Notes: generated by a model not told the origin, from the letters alone. 64,000 nt of DNA from Saccopteryx bilineata (GCF_036850765.1 NC_089495.1:193767847-193831846); one strand, 5' to 3'. Shown: positions 10,584 to 21,473, numbered from the stretch's first letter. Numbers and translations are program-made.

Positions 10584-10756
10584 CAGGGGTCTCAAACTCG
10601 CGGCCCGCCGAACAATTTTGTGCGGCCTGCAGACTAATCCACGAAGTTCAAGAAAAGTGTTGCGTAACAGTTGCTTTTTGTAGACCTAGTGCGGCCTGCC
10701 GAACGTCTGTGATCTTGCTCTGCGGCCCACATGCTGAGTTGAGTTTGAGACCCCTG
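10584..10756. mobile_element. 173-bp non-autonomous DNA transposon with 16-bp terminal inverted repeats
   Basis: The left end CAGGGGTCTCAAACTC and the right end GAGTTTGAGACCCCTG are perfect 16-bp inverted repeats. The 6-bp sequence CTAAAT directly abuts both ends (10578-10583 and 10757-10762). The interior contains GCGGCCTGC-type repeats, some in inverted orientation, and no ORF. The ends resemble hAT elements of the CAGGGGTC type, but a hAT should leave 8 bp, not 6. Confidence 0.88.
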
Positions 10757-11094
10757 CTAAATTCTTCCTGGGACTCTACTCTTTCTGGGAGTGGGGGGAG
10801 GGAGCCCTCAGTGGTGGAGGCTAAGGTATGTATGGCAGACACTATTAGCTGCCTACTTAAACCTTTTCCCTTTATGGGCCAGTAGCTGGTTCCAAATATG
10901 GGGACAATCAAAACACCCCCAAATGCCACCAGGGGAGGAGTATCACCTCATAGTAAGAACCACTAACTCGGAGAATTCCAGAAATAGTGATGTAGGGCTT
11001 GGTGCTTGCAGAGCCTACCCTGCGCCCAGGGCCTTCCCAACTTCCCAACTTCCTGTTCAGTGCGACAAAGCAATGTTCTCTGCTCCTGGAGCCG

Positions 11095-11245
11095 GTGGCC
11101 TCCACCTCTGCTGTCCATTAGAGTCACCCAGGGAACTCAAACATCCCCATGCCGGGGCCGTGGGCAGACCAGGAAAGCCAGGTCAGAAACCCCTCAGGCG
11201 GTGCCAATATGAGCCAAGTGTGAAAACCAGTGGCTTCCAGTGCTT
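11095..11245 (+). repeat. MER5-like hAT remnant
   Basis: TGTCCATTAGAGTCACCCAG, GGAACTCAAAC and a CCAGTGGCTTCCAGTG end are consistent with an eroded MER5-type element. Approximate. Confidence 0.5.
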
Positions 11246-11374
11246 CTCTGACTTGAACGTTTGCACAGATTACTTGGGCGTCCCGGTCTCTAAAAAGCAC
11301 CCAGGTAATGCTCGTGTGCCTGGCCCACGGTCTGCCGCCGTGGGAGCCGCGAGGGCTGACACCTGCAGGGGGTG

Positions 11375-11510
11375 TTAGACACCAATGGCTGGGGCCTCCC
11401 CAGAGCGTCAGACTCCACAGGTCTGAGGTGGGGCCTGAGGACCTGCAGGTCTAACCAGTCTTCAGGCACGGCTGCTGCTGCTGGTTTGAGGGCCACACTT
11501 TGAGAAGCAC
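11375..11510 (+). repeat. MER5-like hAT remnant
   Basis: GGTGGGGCCTGAGGACCTGC and CTTTGAGAAGCACCAGG resemble the right half of MER5A. Approximate ends. Confidence 0.5.
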
Positions 11511-11579
11511 CAGGTGGTGATTAAGACAGAAGGAGGATGTCAACCCCACCCCCACCCCCTCCTTCGGTGGGTTGTTCAT

Positions 11580-11755
11580 ATCGGACAAGACGCTTCCTCT
11601 CTCTAGTCCTCAGTTTCCTCCCCTTGAAAGTGACGGTGGTGAAACACCAGTGTCCTCTGCCGGGGGACGTCACAAGGACCGCACTGAGGGAGCTGCTCTC
11701 TGTGACCCTCTCAGAACAGCACCTGGCACAGAGTAGGCATCACTTAAGTGACAGC
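11580..11755 (+). repeat. MIR-like SINE
   Basis: CCTCAGTTTCCTCCCCTTGA, GCACCTGGCACAGAGTAGGC and ATCACTTAAGTGACAGC match a diverged sense MIR. It ends about 100 bp from the donor of the next EYA2 exon. Confidence 0.65.
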
Positions 11756-11851
11756 GGCCATCCCTGATCAACTTTCCTTGACCCAGGGTGCGGCCCCGGG
11801 CACCGGCAGACCTGTGCCCACGGTGGCCGGCCCTCGTCCCGGCCCACTCAC

Positions 11852-12012
11852 CACCAACGTTGTTCTTGTAGGTGTTGTACATCTCCTTGACCCGCCGGTA
11901 GCGGAAGGCCAGCTTCCTCATCCAGTCCACGCCGCCGTGGACGCCGGAGCCCAGGCACAGGCTGGCTCCCGGGGCCGAACTGTGGAAGCCGTCGGCGGAG
12001 AAGTTGTACGTG
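11852..12012 (-). CDS. EYA2: EYA2 coding exon, Eya domain helical region
   Basis: The largest exon in the window at 161 bp: one base completing Ser346, residues about 347-399 ([16 protein letters not shown] through [20 protein letters not shown] to YNTYKNNVG), and one base of Gly400. This is the long helical insertion of the Eya domain, including the hallmark [20 protein letters not shown] segment, almost invariant across EYA1-4. The ADGFHSSA stretch favours EYA2 over its paralogues. The acceptor is CTCCGCAG/CACG and the donor is GGTG/GTGAGT. The frame is open and in phase with both neighbours. It is GC-richer than the surrounding intron, as expected of third codon positions here. Confidence 0.97.
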
Positions 12013-13454
12013 CTGCGGAGCGGGAAGGGGGCAGAGGAGGGAGAAGACAGTATTAATGTGGGGGAGGTGGGGGGTCTTCACCGGAGACCACAGGCTCTGC
12101 AGAACCATGGGTGGGGGCTCGGGGTGTCCACAACCCCCCCAAATGTTCAAGGGTGCGGTGTGCATGTGCATTCTGGGAGCCGCAGGACCACGGCTTTTAT
12201 TAGCTTCCCGGAGAACGGTGACATCTTTTGCTCCTGCTTAATCAGCATCCATTTTCCTTTCTCTTGGTATGAAATAGCATGTCTCTTTTCTTTCCTGGCG
12301 GGGGGGGGGGGGGGGCAGCTGTCCCTGTCCCCTGTATGTAGTGGTCACAGTAGGGAAAGCCTCTCTTCCTTTAGAATTTGTGAATGGAAGAAAATTCCAA
12401 AAAATGAAAAGGTTGGATTTGGTTCATGCTGACAGAAGAATCCAGAAGGACACCTCAATTCCCACTACTTTGATCCCCAAAGCTGCCCTTCTTCACCTCC
12501 CTCCTTCGGCCTGCCTGCTGACCCTTTCTCCCCATTTTTGCTCTAGAAGTCCCCAGTTTTAATGTTTTATTTGTTAACCTTGGCAGAGGGGGTTCCTGGT
12601 GCTTTGCAGATAATCACCCTCCACTCCGAATGTGGTGTTCTGGGCTGAGAAGTTCTCTACACGTGCAGAGACTGGGGGCACACAGTCAGAGCGTCCCATG
12701 AAATTAACAACAAAAGCGGCCTCTGGGAACCAGAAAAGCGTCTCGAGCCAGGCCGACAGGACACCGGCCCCGGTGACTTAATTCCAAGGGCCTCCCATCT
12801 AGACTCTGGTGTTCCCTCCAGAGCTGAGAGATACCAACTGCCTGGCGGAAGCAGTTCTTTAAATTTTTGCCCATTCATGGCCGAGAATACTCATCTATGC
12901 ACATAGATGTCTGCATAAACATACACACACCCATTCCCTCACACACACACCTCCACCTGTGTTGTTTTTCACACACCTGTGTGAGTGTGCCCAGAATTGG
13001 AGGCAAGAAAGCCGTAAAGTCAGAGAGCAGTAGCCCGAGACGGTGGTGATAGGGACGAGTGTAGTTTCCAATCTCCTCTTTACTGAGTGACTCAAGTTTA
13101 GAAAACCTGTGGAGAATACGACCTGACTGTTCTACCTACCTGTCGGCATAAAAACTTTCTTTTTCCCTCGAAAGATATGACACAGACACATTGCTTCTTT
13201 GTCCTTCTCAGCTCCCACCTGGGGTGGTGGTGACCAGCGTTCAAGTTAAATAAAATGTACCCAGCTAGTCAAAGGCAGGGGACACCATCTAATCACAGTC
13301 ATTTATCAAGGACGCACTCTGCGCTGGGCTCTCTTCCAGCACGTGCTTAGCCCGAAGAGGAAAGGATTATATGACTTTATCTCATCACAGGCCCTTGGTT
13401 CCAGAATACGCTTTTAAGCACAACGTGGTCCTTCCTCTCTAGTGGAAAGGTTCC
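12013..13454. other. EYA2 intron with G-run and CA-rich tract
   Basis: No gene recognised. An uninterrupted G run of about 16-17 bases lies near 12300-12316 and a CA-rich tract near 12920-12980. Short ORFs on both strands have no recognisable homology. Confidence 0.5.
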
Positions 13455-14380
13455 CGTCTCGCCAGATACTTTCTTTATTACTATTTTTTCCCATCAACGT
13501 GGTTTCCGTTTTCTGTTTAAGTGTTTGTGGGAGAACCGCTCAAGACCACTCAGTGGTTATTCCTGCCCACGCAATGGCCCGAGCAGTGGGGGCCGCAGGC
13601 GGGTCCCCAGTGGGGAGCCGTGGCTGTGCACGGAGGGAGCCAGCGCCTGCAGACCAGGCTGCTACCCCAGGTTGAGTAGCAGTAAATTCGGAAGCTGGAG
13701 CAGTCCATTCACCCTGAAAGTCCTCCTTGGCCACGGCGCGTGGAGCCGCGTCCTGCTCTTCCTTGTCAGTCTCTTCAGGATCTCTGCAGAGCGGAGGTCA
13801 GGCAGGACCTCCCATGGGTGTTCACAGAGTCGGTGCCAGGTGTGCGTGGAACTTCCCGGGCCAGCGCCCACGTCAGGCCCACCATGTGAGCTCCTCCTTG
13901 CTGCGTAGGGATGGCAATAATCACATCGCGCAGAGGAGATGTGTCACACGGAGCGAGGGGAGGCAGGTCCTGGGGTCCGGACCTACGGGAAGTCTGGCTC
14001 CTGGAAGGCTGTCTGGAGCTGGTTGTGAAGGCTCCAGGAGTGAAGTGGCTGGCAACAGAAGTGGCTCTGGTGGCACTGGTAAACTTGAGCACAACCTGCT
14101 GGCCGGTGTTCCTGGAAGCTACGACACTGACCCGGGTTTTCAGTGGCCACCAGGGCACCCACTGCCCAGATGCCATCCTTCTTCCTTTTGTAGATGCACT
14201 GCTCTATTTGGGAGTCAAGGTTGGTGCCACCTAAACTGGGTTCCTGCTGCAAGGAATTTGAGGACCTCTTCCTTCATTTGCAGGACATCAAAGGCTCCAG
14301 ACATGGTGAAAGTTTCCCTTTAAGTTCCGGGGGGAAACCAGAACAATGCTGTGTGGTCCTCTCCGGAAAGTGCAAAAAGA
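13455..14380 (-). pseudogene. RPSA: processed pseudogene of RPSA (40S ribosomal protein SA / laminin receptor)
   Basis: On the minus strand the ATG at 14304-14302 opens MSGAFDV. It is followed in shifting frames by recognisable RPSA pieces: [93 protein letters not shown] sequence, and TTEWS before a TGA at 13542-13540. Exons are fused with no introns, the coding span is about 765 bp against about 888 in RPSA, and there are internal deletions (after KKDGIW and after FQEP) and frameshifts. Sequence beyond the ATG (GCATTGTTCTGG, then AACTTAAAGGGAAACTTTCA) and beyond the stop (AATAAAG-containing) matches the RPSA untranslated regions, so a full-length mRNA was retroposed. No poly-A tail or target duplication remains, so it is old. 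It is not expected to make protein. Confidence 0.92.
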
Positions 14381-14411
14381 CTAGATAATTTACTCTTGAA
14401 AAAGAACACTG

Positions 14412-14599
14412 TGTGGGGAAGGGGGAGGGGGAGGGACACAAAGAAAACTAGATAGAAGGTGACGGAGGACAATCTGACTTTGGGTGATGGGTATGCAACA
14501 TAATTGAATGACAAGATAACCTGGACATATTTTCTTTGAATATATCTTGATTTATTGATGTCACCCCATTAACATTAATAAAAATTTATTAAAAAAAAA
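14412..14599 (+). mobile_element. 5'-truncated L1 3' end
   Basis: The G-rich start (GGGGGAGGGGGAGGGACAC), GATAGAAGGTGACGGAGGAC, ATGGGTATGCAACATAATTG and an A-rich end mark the L1 3' UTR. A perfect 14-bp target duplication, GAAAAAGAACACTG, lies at 14398-14411 and 14600-14613. It landed just beside the 5' end of the RPSA pseudogene. Confidence 0.93.
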
Positions 14600-14689
14600 G
14601 AAAAAGAACACTGAATTTGGAGGGTACCCTGGGGAGCTGCCTGGATGTTTTGCCAAGAGGTAGAGGGCAGGAAAGGGCATCCGTGAATC

Positions 14690-14900
14690 CTGCTGCTCCT
14701 ACTTACCCACTGTGTGAGGTTGGGCAGGTTACCTGATCTCTCTGTGCCTCCCACTCCCCAACTGTAAAATGGGCTGATGATAAAAGCATCTGTCTCTTAG
14801 GGTTACTGAGAAGATGCAATGCGTTAACTCATGAAAAAGCGCCTGGAATCCCTAGGGCATGGCTTAAAATAAGGGTGTTAGTAAGGTTGGTTTATATTGT
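14690..14900 (+). repeat. MIR SINE
   Basis: CACTGTGTGAGGTTGGGCAG, ACTGTAAAATGGGCTGATGA and GGGTTACTGAGAAGATGCAA follow the sense MIR order. Confidence 0.85.
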
Positions 14901-15029
14901 TAACTGAAGAAAAAAAACAACCAAGGAACATTTGATGCTTGGTGCCTAGCACGTACTCAATATTTCTTGAATGAATATGTGGGGAATTTGGTTTCTAGGG
15001 AGATAAACACCCTTGGATTGTGGATTCTT

Positions 15030-15396
15030 TTTTTTTTTTCTTTTTCTGAAGTTGGAAACAGGGAGGCAGTCAGACAGACTCCCGCATGCGCCCGACCAGG
15101 ATCCACCCAGCATGCCCACCAGGGGCGATGCTCTGCCCATCTGAGGTGTTGCTCTGTCGCAACCAGAGCCACTCTAGCGCCTGAGGCAGAGGCCATGCAG
15201 CCATCCTCAGTGCCCGGGCCAACTTTGCTCCAACAGAACCTCGGCTGCAGGAGGGGAAGAGAGAGACAGAGAGGAAGGAGAGGGGAGGGGTGGAGAAGCA
15301 GATGGGCACTTCTCCTGTGTGCCCTGGCCGGGAATCGAACCCGGGACTTCTGCACACCAGGCCGACGCTTTACCACTGAGCCAACCTGCCAGGGCC
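15030..15396 (-). mobile_element. tRNA-derived SINE, GCCCTGGCC type
   Basis: Complete copy with head (GGCCCTGGCAGGTTGGCTCA on the minus strand), B-box region GGGTTCGATTCCCGG, body and A-rich tail. The flanks GGATTGTGGATTCTT (15015-15029) and GGATTGTAGATTCTT (15397-15411) are a 15-bp duplication with one mismatch. Confidence 0.95.
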
Positions 15397-16129
15397 GGAT
15401 TGTAGATTCTTGAAGTGCGGGACCAAATAGCTGAGCATGGGACAAGGTTCAGAGGAACAGTGCTCTACGTTCCCAACCAGCCAGTGACAGGGGAAGCTTG
15501 ACAACATGGAACCACGGTTACTCACTGCCTTGAAAGGCAGCGGGGTTCCCAGCGATGACATCATGGAAAGGACACAGTCCACCCTGATCTAGGGTTTATC
15601 TACTCCATAAATTACGATGTCTGAGCCGGCACTGGAGCCTCGCTTCTTGCCTGTCCTGGTGGTAAGGGATTTTCTGAATGGCTAATTAAAATGAAATAGC
15701 TACCTTCCCACCGCTCACTTCTAATCGTGCTGGGCTTTGAAAAGGACTTGAGGGCTCAGTAACAGAATTTGATTTCTTTGTCTGGAGGAGCTGGAAGACA
15801 CACCTAGGAAGCAAACACTAAGTGAAGTTGCAACTGGCCCCATAAGCCAAACATTATTTGGTCTAATAGTATATATTTTTGATGGGCCTAGAGGCATTGA
15901 ATGCGATAATTTTGGATAAGCACAGATTAACTATGGTTAATCTAGGAGTGTTTTTTCCCTAGAAACCAGACAGACATTGAAAAATATTTTTTTGAGTATT
16001 AACTGTATTAACTTTTATATTAAAAAAACATATGTATGCTAATGAATGCACTCAAACCTTTGAAGAAATATATACCGAACTCTTAACGGTGGTGATTCTG
16101 GGGGGTAGGTCAGGAGTAGTTGACTTTTT

Positions 16130-16510
16130 AATATTTTTCTGAAGCTGGAAACGGGGAGAGACAGTCAGACAGACTCCCGCATGCGCCCGACCGGGATCCA
16201 CCTGGCACGCCCACCAGGGGGCGATGCTCTGCCCACCAGGGGGCAATGCTCTGCCCCTCCGGGGCGTCGCTCTGCCACAACCAGAGCCACTCTAGCACCT
16301 GGGGCAGAGGCCAAGGAGCCATCCCCAGGGCCCGGGCCATCTTTGCTCCAATGGAGCCTTGGCTGCGGGAGGGGAAGAGAGAGACAGAGAGGAAGGAGGG
16401 GGGGGTGGAGAAGCAAATGGGCGCTTCTCCTATGTGCCCTGGCTGGGAATCGAACCCGGGTCCCCCGCACAACAGGCCGACACTCTACCGCTGAGCCAAC
16501 CGGCCAGGGC
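16130..16510 (-). mobile_element. tRNA-derived SINE, GCCCTGGCC type
   Basis: Complete head, body and TTCAGAAAAATATT-type 3' end on the minus strand. The exact 13-bp target duplication TAGTTGACTTTTT lies at 16117-16129 and 16511-16523. The GCGATGCTCTGCCCACCAGG segment is partly duplicated inside the body. It sits about 290 bp from the next EYA2 exon. Confidence 0.96.
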
Positions 16511-16800
16511 TAGTTGACTTTTTTATAATATGCATGTATTACTTTAGTGCGCAGGACTAAAAACCATAGAGAAACAAACATAAGTAGGATCACAGAGAAT
16601 TTGTGGGAACTCAACCTCAAAGATCTGAGGGGATGTGGAATGCAGCAGGGAGAAACCCAAGGCCCAGTTCTGGCGGGAGGCAGGTTTGTCTTGTCCTGAT
16701 AATGAGCCCATACCTCCTCTCTGCTTCCTAGCGAAGGACCAGCAGGGTAACCAATCCAAGGGGGCATACTGGCTGGCCCTCCCCACCCACCCATTCCTAC

Positions 16801-16859
16801 CTTAAGTCTTGGCCATTGTCATCAGATGAGACATCGTCAACATGGATCTGGTCACAATC
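16801..16859 (-). CDS. EYA2: EYA2 coding exon, short acidic segment
   Basis: A 59-bp exon encoding DCDQIHVDDVSSDDNGQDL (about residues 327-345) plus two bases of Ser346. It is too short to stand out as an ORF and was found by following the frame between the neighbouring exons. The acceptor is CTCCATAG/GAT and the donor is AAG/GTAGGA. The joined codon AG+C restores Ser before TYNFSADG. The acidic, solvent-exposed loop is typical of the Eya domain. The first codon follows directly on Glu326 of the upstream exon. Confidence 0.96.
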
Positions 16860-17209
16860 CTATGGAGAATTTGGCAAGAAGAGAGAAAGAGAGAGAACTG
16901 TTACTGGTTAGCCTGAGTTGGCTTCATAAATGAGGGGTAGAATGAGCCCTGGCCTGGGGGTCACAGCCCTGAGTTCTAGCCTGCACTTTGTCGCTAAAAG
17001 TCAATGACCTTGGGTGAAGTATCATCCCTTTTTTTTAAAATCTTTGGTTTCCTTATAAACAAATGGGTTGGCATGGGTAGGGGTGATTGTATAATTTATC
17101 ATGCAAACTGAGATAGTTTTGCAAGTACAAGGGGCTGCTATTAATACTACATTGGGTGGACAGGCACACAATGGGACCATGGCTCTCCACTGCCAGGTGC
17201 ACCAGGACA

Positions 17210-17395
17210 TAGGATGGCAACTTTTGCCTTATTCCAGGTGTTTCCTCTGCCTGGAATGCTCTTCCACCCTCACCTGCGTAGTGAACTTTGTATTCTTCAA
17301 GCAGTAGCTTCCCAAGTCCCCCTCTGTGCCCCATGATCTGTGATCATCATTTATTGAGTGCTTATTACATACCAGGCACCATCCCAATGGCTTGC
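17210..17395 (+). repeat. L2/MIR fragments
   Basis: TTCCTCTGCCTGGAATGCTC followed by TTCCACCCTCACCTG is L2 sense. CATTTATTGAGTGCTTATTA then CATACCAGGCACC (17348-17382) is the antisense 3' end of L2 or MIR. Confidence 0.6.
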
Positions 17396-17559
17396 CATTC
17401 AGGGGCTCCAATGACATGCTGCTTGCCACCACCCATACTTCTCTCAGTTCCCTTTGGGGAAACACCTTAAGGTGGGTTAGACCACAGGGAGGGGGATGAT
17501 GAAGGTGGGCACATAAAGCAGGTTCAACCAATCAGAGGGACCCAGCATCTCTCTGGTCA

Positions 17560-17882
17560 AGGTGATTGCTTTAAAGAGAGCATGTGGTCTAAGCTGGACC
17601 AATGGGAACCAACCCTGGGAGACGAGTGAGGATAAGGAGACTGGAGTGATGTGCTTTGGAGATGGAAGAGGCCACAAGCCAAGATATACAAACGAAGGCC
17701 AAAGAAGCAAAGAACAGATTTCCCTGCAGAGCCCCCAAAGAAAGTAGCCCCACTGACACCTGCAGCCCAGAGAAACTGATTTTGGACTTCTGCCTCCCAG
17801 AACTGTAAGAGAATACATTTGTATTGTTTTAAGCCACTTGGTGTGCGGTAGTGTGGTACAGCAGCCACAAGAAACTGATACC
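17560..17882 (+). repeat. MaLR/ERVL-like LTR fragment
   Basis: The right part, CCTCCCAGAACTGTAAGAGA, then ATACATTTGTATTGTTTTAA, GCCACTTGGTGTG and AAGAAACTGATACC, is the 3' end of an old mammalian LTR class. The region upstream (GGCCACAAGCCAAGATATAC) fits the same class. Family not assigned. Confidence 0.6.
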
Positions 17883-18044
17883 TGACTTTCCACTTTGTGC
17901 TGAAGAGGTTGGGTTTCTGTCACTTTGCCACCAGGAGTTAAGAGTGATGCTCTACACCCCACAGCGCGACACGCAACACACACCCGTCCTGTCAACTCCA
18001 TCTCCATCAGATGGGCTATTTGGATCCGCTGATGTGCCAGCCCG

Positions 18045-18260
18045 TTAAGAGCTCAGGCTCCGGAATCTGACTGCCCGGGTCTGGATCCTGGGCCCAACCA
18101 CTTCCCAGCTGGGTGACGTTGGGAAAGCGACGGAACCACCCTGCACCTCAGAGGGCGGGTTGGTGTGTGGGGAGGACAGTGGAACCTGCCCTTCAGATCT
18201 GCCATGGGGGAAGGTGAGGCGCTGCATTGAAAGCACCTAGTACATACAGCCTTGCAACAC
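18045..18260 (+). repeat. MIR SINE
   Basis: AGAGCTCAGGCTCCGGAATC, TGACTGCCCGGGTCTGGATC and AGCTGGGTGACGTTGGG are the 5' half of sense MIR. The 3' half is eroded. Confidence 0.75.
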
Positions 18261-18554
18261 AGCAGCTGCTACATCGATGCGAGTTTTTATTATCGGCAAG
18301 AACACCATGGATGCTCAGGGGTGACCCCAGTTGAAAAACTCTTTGGAGAGTGCTGGAAAAAATACTGGGGTGGGGGACGGTGAGTGACCCCTCACTGGCT
18401 GACACCTAAACCTTTTCTGCTCATTAGTTCATATTCCCTTTCCTTCTACATACCCAGGATTCCAACCGATGCCTGGTGGTCTTGGGTATAATTTATCCCC
18501 CCTCCCCAAAGTAGCTAAACTCTATGGTGTACCTCAAATTAAAAAAAAAAATCT

Positions 18555-18830
18555 TACAGTCACATTCATATTGTAACAGCCACATTGGTTATCTACAGTT
18601 ATATTTAAATTAGTTAAAATGAAATAAACTCCAAAATGCAATTCCTTAATCCTATTTCGAGCACTCAGTGGCCACAAGCGGCTAGTGGCCACCGTTCTGG
18701 AAGGTGCATGTATTTCTGTCATCACAGAAAATTCCATTGTGGTATCAAGGGATAAAGGAACCAGGGTGACAACTTCTATGCTAGTCGGTTCAGTTAGGGA
18801 AGAGCTTGCAAGCTGGCCTGGAGACATAGC
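18555..18830. repeat. old inverted-repeat DNA transposon (MER type)
   Basis: CAGCCACATTGGTTATCTAC, an AT-rich core and AGTGGCCACAAGCGGCTAGT with AAAATTCCATTGTGG match the AT-cored, GCCACATGTGGC-containing ancient elements; a related copy is at 25715. Confidence 0.55.
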
Positions 18831-19171
18831 TTACTTAGCCACACTGTGCTGAACTTTTCTTTTTTTGTTTGAAACAATACCCAGTGTACAAACCCACGGG
18901 GTCTCTCCCTCTCCCTAGATTTTCAGCTACTTTGAGAATTTTCACGCCCTGGCAATGGACAGCTTGCATTCCTATATCCCCACAATCGATTGCCGGGACA
19001 TCCATTTCCAGTTCCCCAGTGTCTACGGGGGTTTCTTCATCTCACATCACTTGACCCGTGTGGGCATCTGAGTTTGAGACCTCTGATCCAACGCCACCTT
19101 CCTGAGATGGAAGGAACTTAGCCACAGCACTCCGACATGTTAATGAAAACTGCATTTAAAAGCCAATGTGG

Positions 19172-19566
19172 GCCCTGGCCGGTTGGCTCAGTGATAGAGC
19201 GTCGGCCTGGTGTGCAGAAGTCCTGGGTTCGATTCCCGGCCAGGGCACACAGAAGGGGCGCCCATCTGCTTATCCACCCCTCCCCCTCTCCTTCCTCTCT
19301 GTCTCTCTCTTCCCCTCCCGCAGCCGAGGCTCCATCGGAGCAAAGATGGCCCGGGCGCTGGGGATGGCTCCTTGGCCTCTGCCCCAGGCGCTAGAGTGGC
19401 TCTGGTCGCAACAGAGCGACGCCCCAGAGGGGCAGAGCATCGCTTCCTGGTGGGCAGAGCATTGCCCCCTGGTGGGCGTGCCGGGTGGATCCTGGTTGGG
19501 CGCATGCGGGAGTCTGTCTGACTGTCTCTCCCCGTTTCCAGCTTCAGGGGAAAAAAAAAAAAAAAG
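19172..19566 (+). mobile_element. full-length tRNA-derived SINE, GCCCTGGCC type
   Basis: The head GCCCTGGCCGGTTGGCTCAG, then TGATAGAGCGTCGGCCTGG and GGTTCGATTCCCGGCCAGGG, keeps A- and B-box-like promoter sequence. It is followed by the CT block, GC-rich body and poly-A. The 13-bp target duplication AAAGCCAATGTGG lies at 19159-19171 and 19567-19579. One of the least diverged copies. Confidence 0.97.
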
Positions 19567-20260
19567 AAAGCCAATGTGGACTTTGCAGACCCAGCACAGA
19601 GAAAACGAAATGGATTGCAGATCCCTCCCCAGTCCATTGCTTTACCTTGAAATTGGAAAAATACCTCCCTATGTCCCCCAGTCCTTCACTCAAGCTCAAA
19701 AGCTGCTCTGGGAGTCACACAGGCTGGGGCTCCCCTGGGCAGGGCTCCTTGTTCTTTTCCTGATGTCAGGGGAAAGGTATGTGGGAGGCTCTGGTTTTCT
19801 CATTTGCAAGAGGATTGTTGGGGGCGCTAAAGTGTGACAACAGTAGCGATCACATTTCGGACTTGGTAAAATACCATGACGCTCAGCGAGACACTACCTC
19901 ATATTCCGCCAGCTGACCCGGATTGAGTTACCTGCTGAGCCGGCCGTGCGGGGTGGGGGACAGTGCGGAAGACATAAGGACGGTTCTGCGGTCCTGAGGA
20001 AGCCGATCCTAAGTCTCTCAATATTGTGGCAATGAGGGCAGGCCTCCAAGACACAGGACACTGGCCCAGGGTGCTAACGGCCTCCCCGAGTCAAAGTGTG
20101 ATTATCCTGCAGGAGTCGGGGCGGGACTAGCTGGCAGAGACAGAGGAAGGGTTTGCACAGGCTCGACACGGGCCACAGGTGAGATGCACCTCAATCTCGG
20201 CCTCAAGGAATTGATACTTTCTGATTCAGAGGGACGCCTCACCAAGGGACTGTCCAAGGA
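19567..20260. other. EYA2 intron, nothing recognised
   Basis: No gene or named repeat seen in this stretch. Confidence 0.4.
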
Positions 20261-20420
20261 TGTCCATCATCCCAGTGAGAAACTGGAAAGCACCTAAAGT
20301 TCCCTTGACTGGACCACAGCTAACTGAAATATGGTATATCCATTCAGTGGAATCCCACCAGGCGGTACAGAAGAATATGGTCAGTTTTTATGTTAGCATA
20401 TGGAATTAATTCCAAGACAC
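20261..20420 (+). repeat. old L1 fragment
   Basis: GAGAAACTGGAAAGCACCTA, AATATGGTATATCCATTCAG and TGGAATCCCACC are the 3'-terminal ORF2-like landmarks of ancient L1. Diverged. Confidence 0.55.
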
Positions 20421-20973
20421 CCCACAGTGTGAAAAAAGCAGGCCGGAGACGGTAATGAAGCTACAGAACAGGACCCACCGCAGAGGGTGTTGGAAGGATT
20501 CAATAAACCACACAGGCAAAGCACTTTAAATGCCTCTCCCTCAGAAAATGCCACATATACATTTGGCAATGTTATTGCTATTATTATTATTTTGCATTCT
20601 ATAGGCCTCAACTCTGTGCCTGGGGCAGTCATGGTCAAATTAAGTTGAGTTCACCCTTGAGAGAGGTACATGGAGGGTCACCCTGCAGATGAAGCCATTT
20701 AGGAGCAAAGCAGGAAAGTGCATTCCTCAGTGCAAACTCCATGCCCACATCTGGATGCTCTGCATTCATGGACCTCAGGGAACCAGGCAGACAAGGACTG
20801 GGGTACAGACCTTCCTGTGCACATGTCCTAGACGGCGCAGTTGTCATTCAAATGCCTCTCCCTGGACCCCAGTCCCAGCCCTGCCATTTTCTAGGTGTAT
20901 GATCTTGGCTCACTTGCTTATTAATACCTTTGAATCTTCAGTTTTTTTTTTATTTTTTTAAATAAACTCTTAA

Positions 20974-21463
20974 TTTTTAAAATTAAATTTAATGCAGTGA
21001 CATTGATAAATCAGGGTACACATGTTGAGAGAAAACATCTCCAGATTATTTTGACATTTGATTATGCTGCATACCCCTCCCTCAAAGTCAAATTGTCTTC
21101 CATCACCTTCTATCTGGTTTTCTTTGTGCCCCTCCCCTCCCCCGCACCCCCCCCTCTCCTTCCTCGCTCCATCCCCTCCTCTGTTACCATCACATTCTTG
21201 TCCATGTCTCTGAGTCTCATTTTTATGTCCCATCATAGTATGTATGGATTCATATAGTTCTTAGTTTTTTCTGATTTTCTTATTTCACTCCGTATAATGT
21301 TATCAAGGTCCATCCATGTTATTGTAAATGATCCGATGTCATCATTTTTTATGGCTGAGTAGTATTCCATGGTATATATGTACCATAGCTTTTTAATCCA
21401 CTCGTCCTCTGACAGACACTTGGGCTGTTCCCAGATCTTCGCTATTGTGAACAATGCTGCCAC
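20974..21463 (-). mobile_element. 5'-truncated L1 with end of ORF2
   Basis: On the minus strand the segment starts inside the C-terminal part of L1 ORF2 (IKKLWYIYTMEYYSAIKNDD) and runs through the G-rich 3' UTR to an A-rich tail. A 10-bp target duplication AAACTCTTAA lies at 20964-20973 and 21464-21473. It is the same L1 lineage as 14412 (shared GATAGAAGGTGATGGAAGAC-like phrase). Confidence 0.92.
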
Positions 21464-21473
21464 AAACTCTTAA

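Noticed and set aside
10791..11378. 195-codon plus-strand ORF
   Set aside because: It overlaps MER5-like remnants in GC-rich intron and resembles no known protein.
13727..14323. 198-codon plus-strand ORF
   Set aside because: It is the antisense of the RPSA pseudogene; the homology is on the minus strand.
17477..18007. 176-codon minus-strand ORF
   Set aside because: It overlaps an LTR-like fragment and has no recognisable homology.
19166..19837. 223-codon ORF with repeated Trp/Arg-rich protein sequence shared with several other ORFs
   Set aside because: The shared protein sequence is the translated body of the GCCCTGGCC SINE, which has long open frames by composition.
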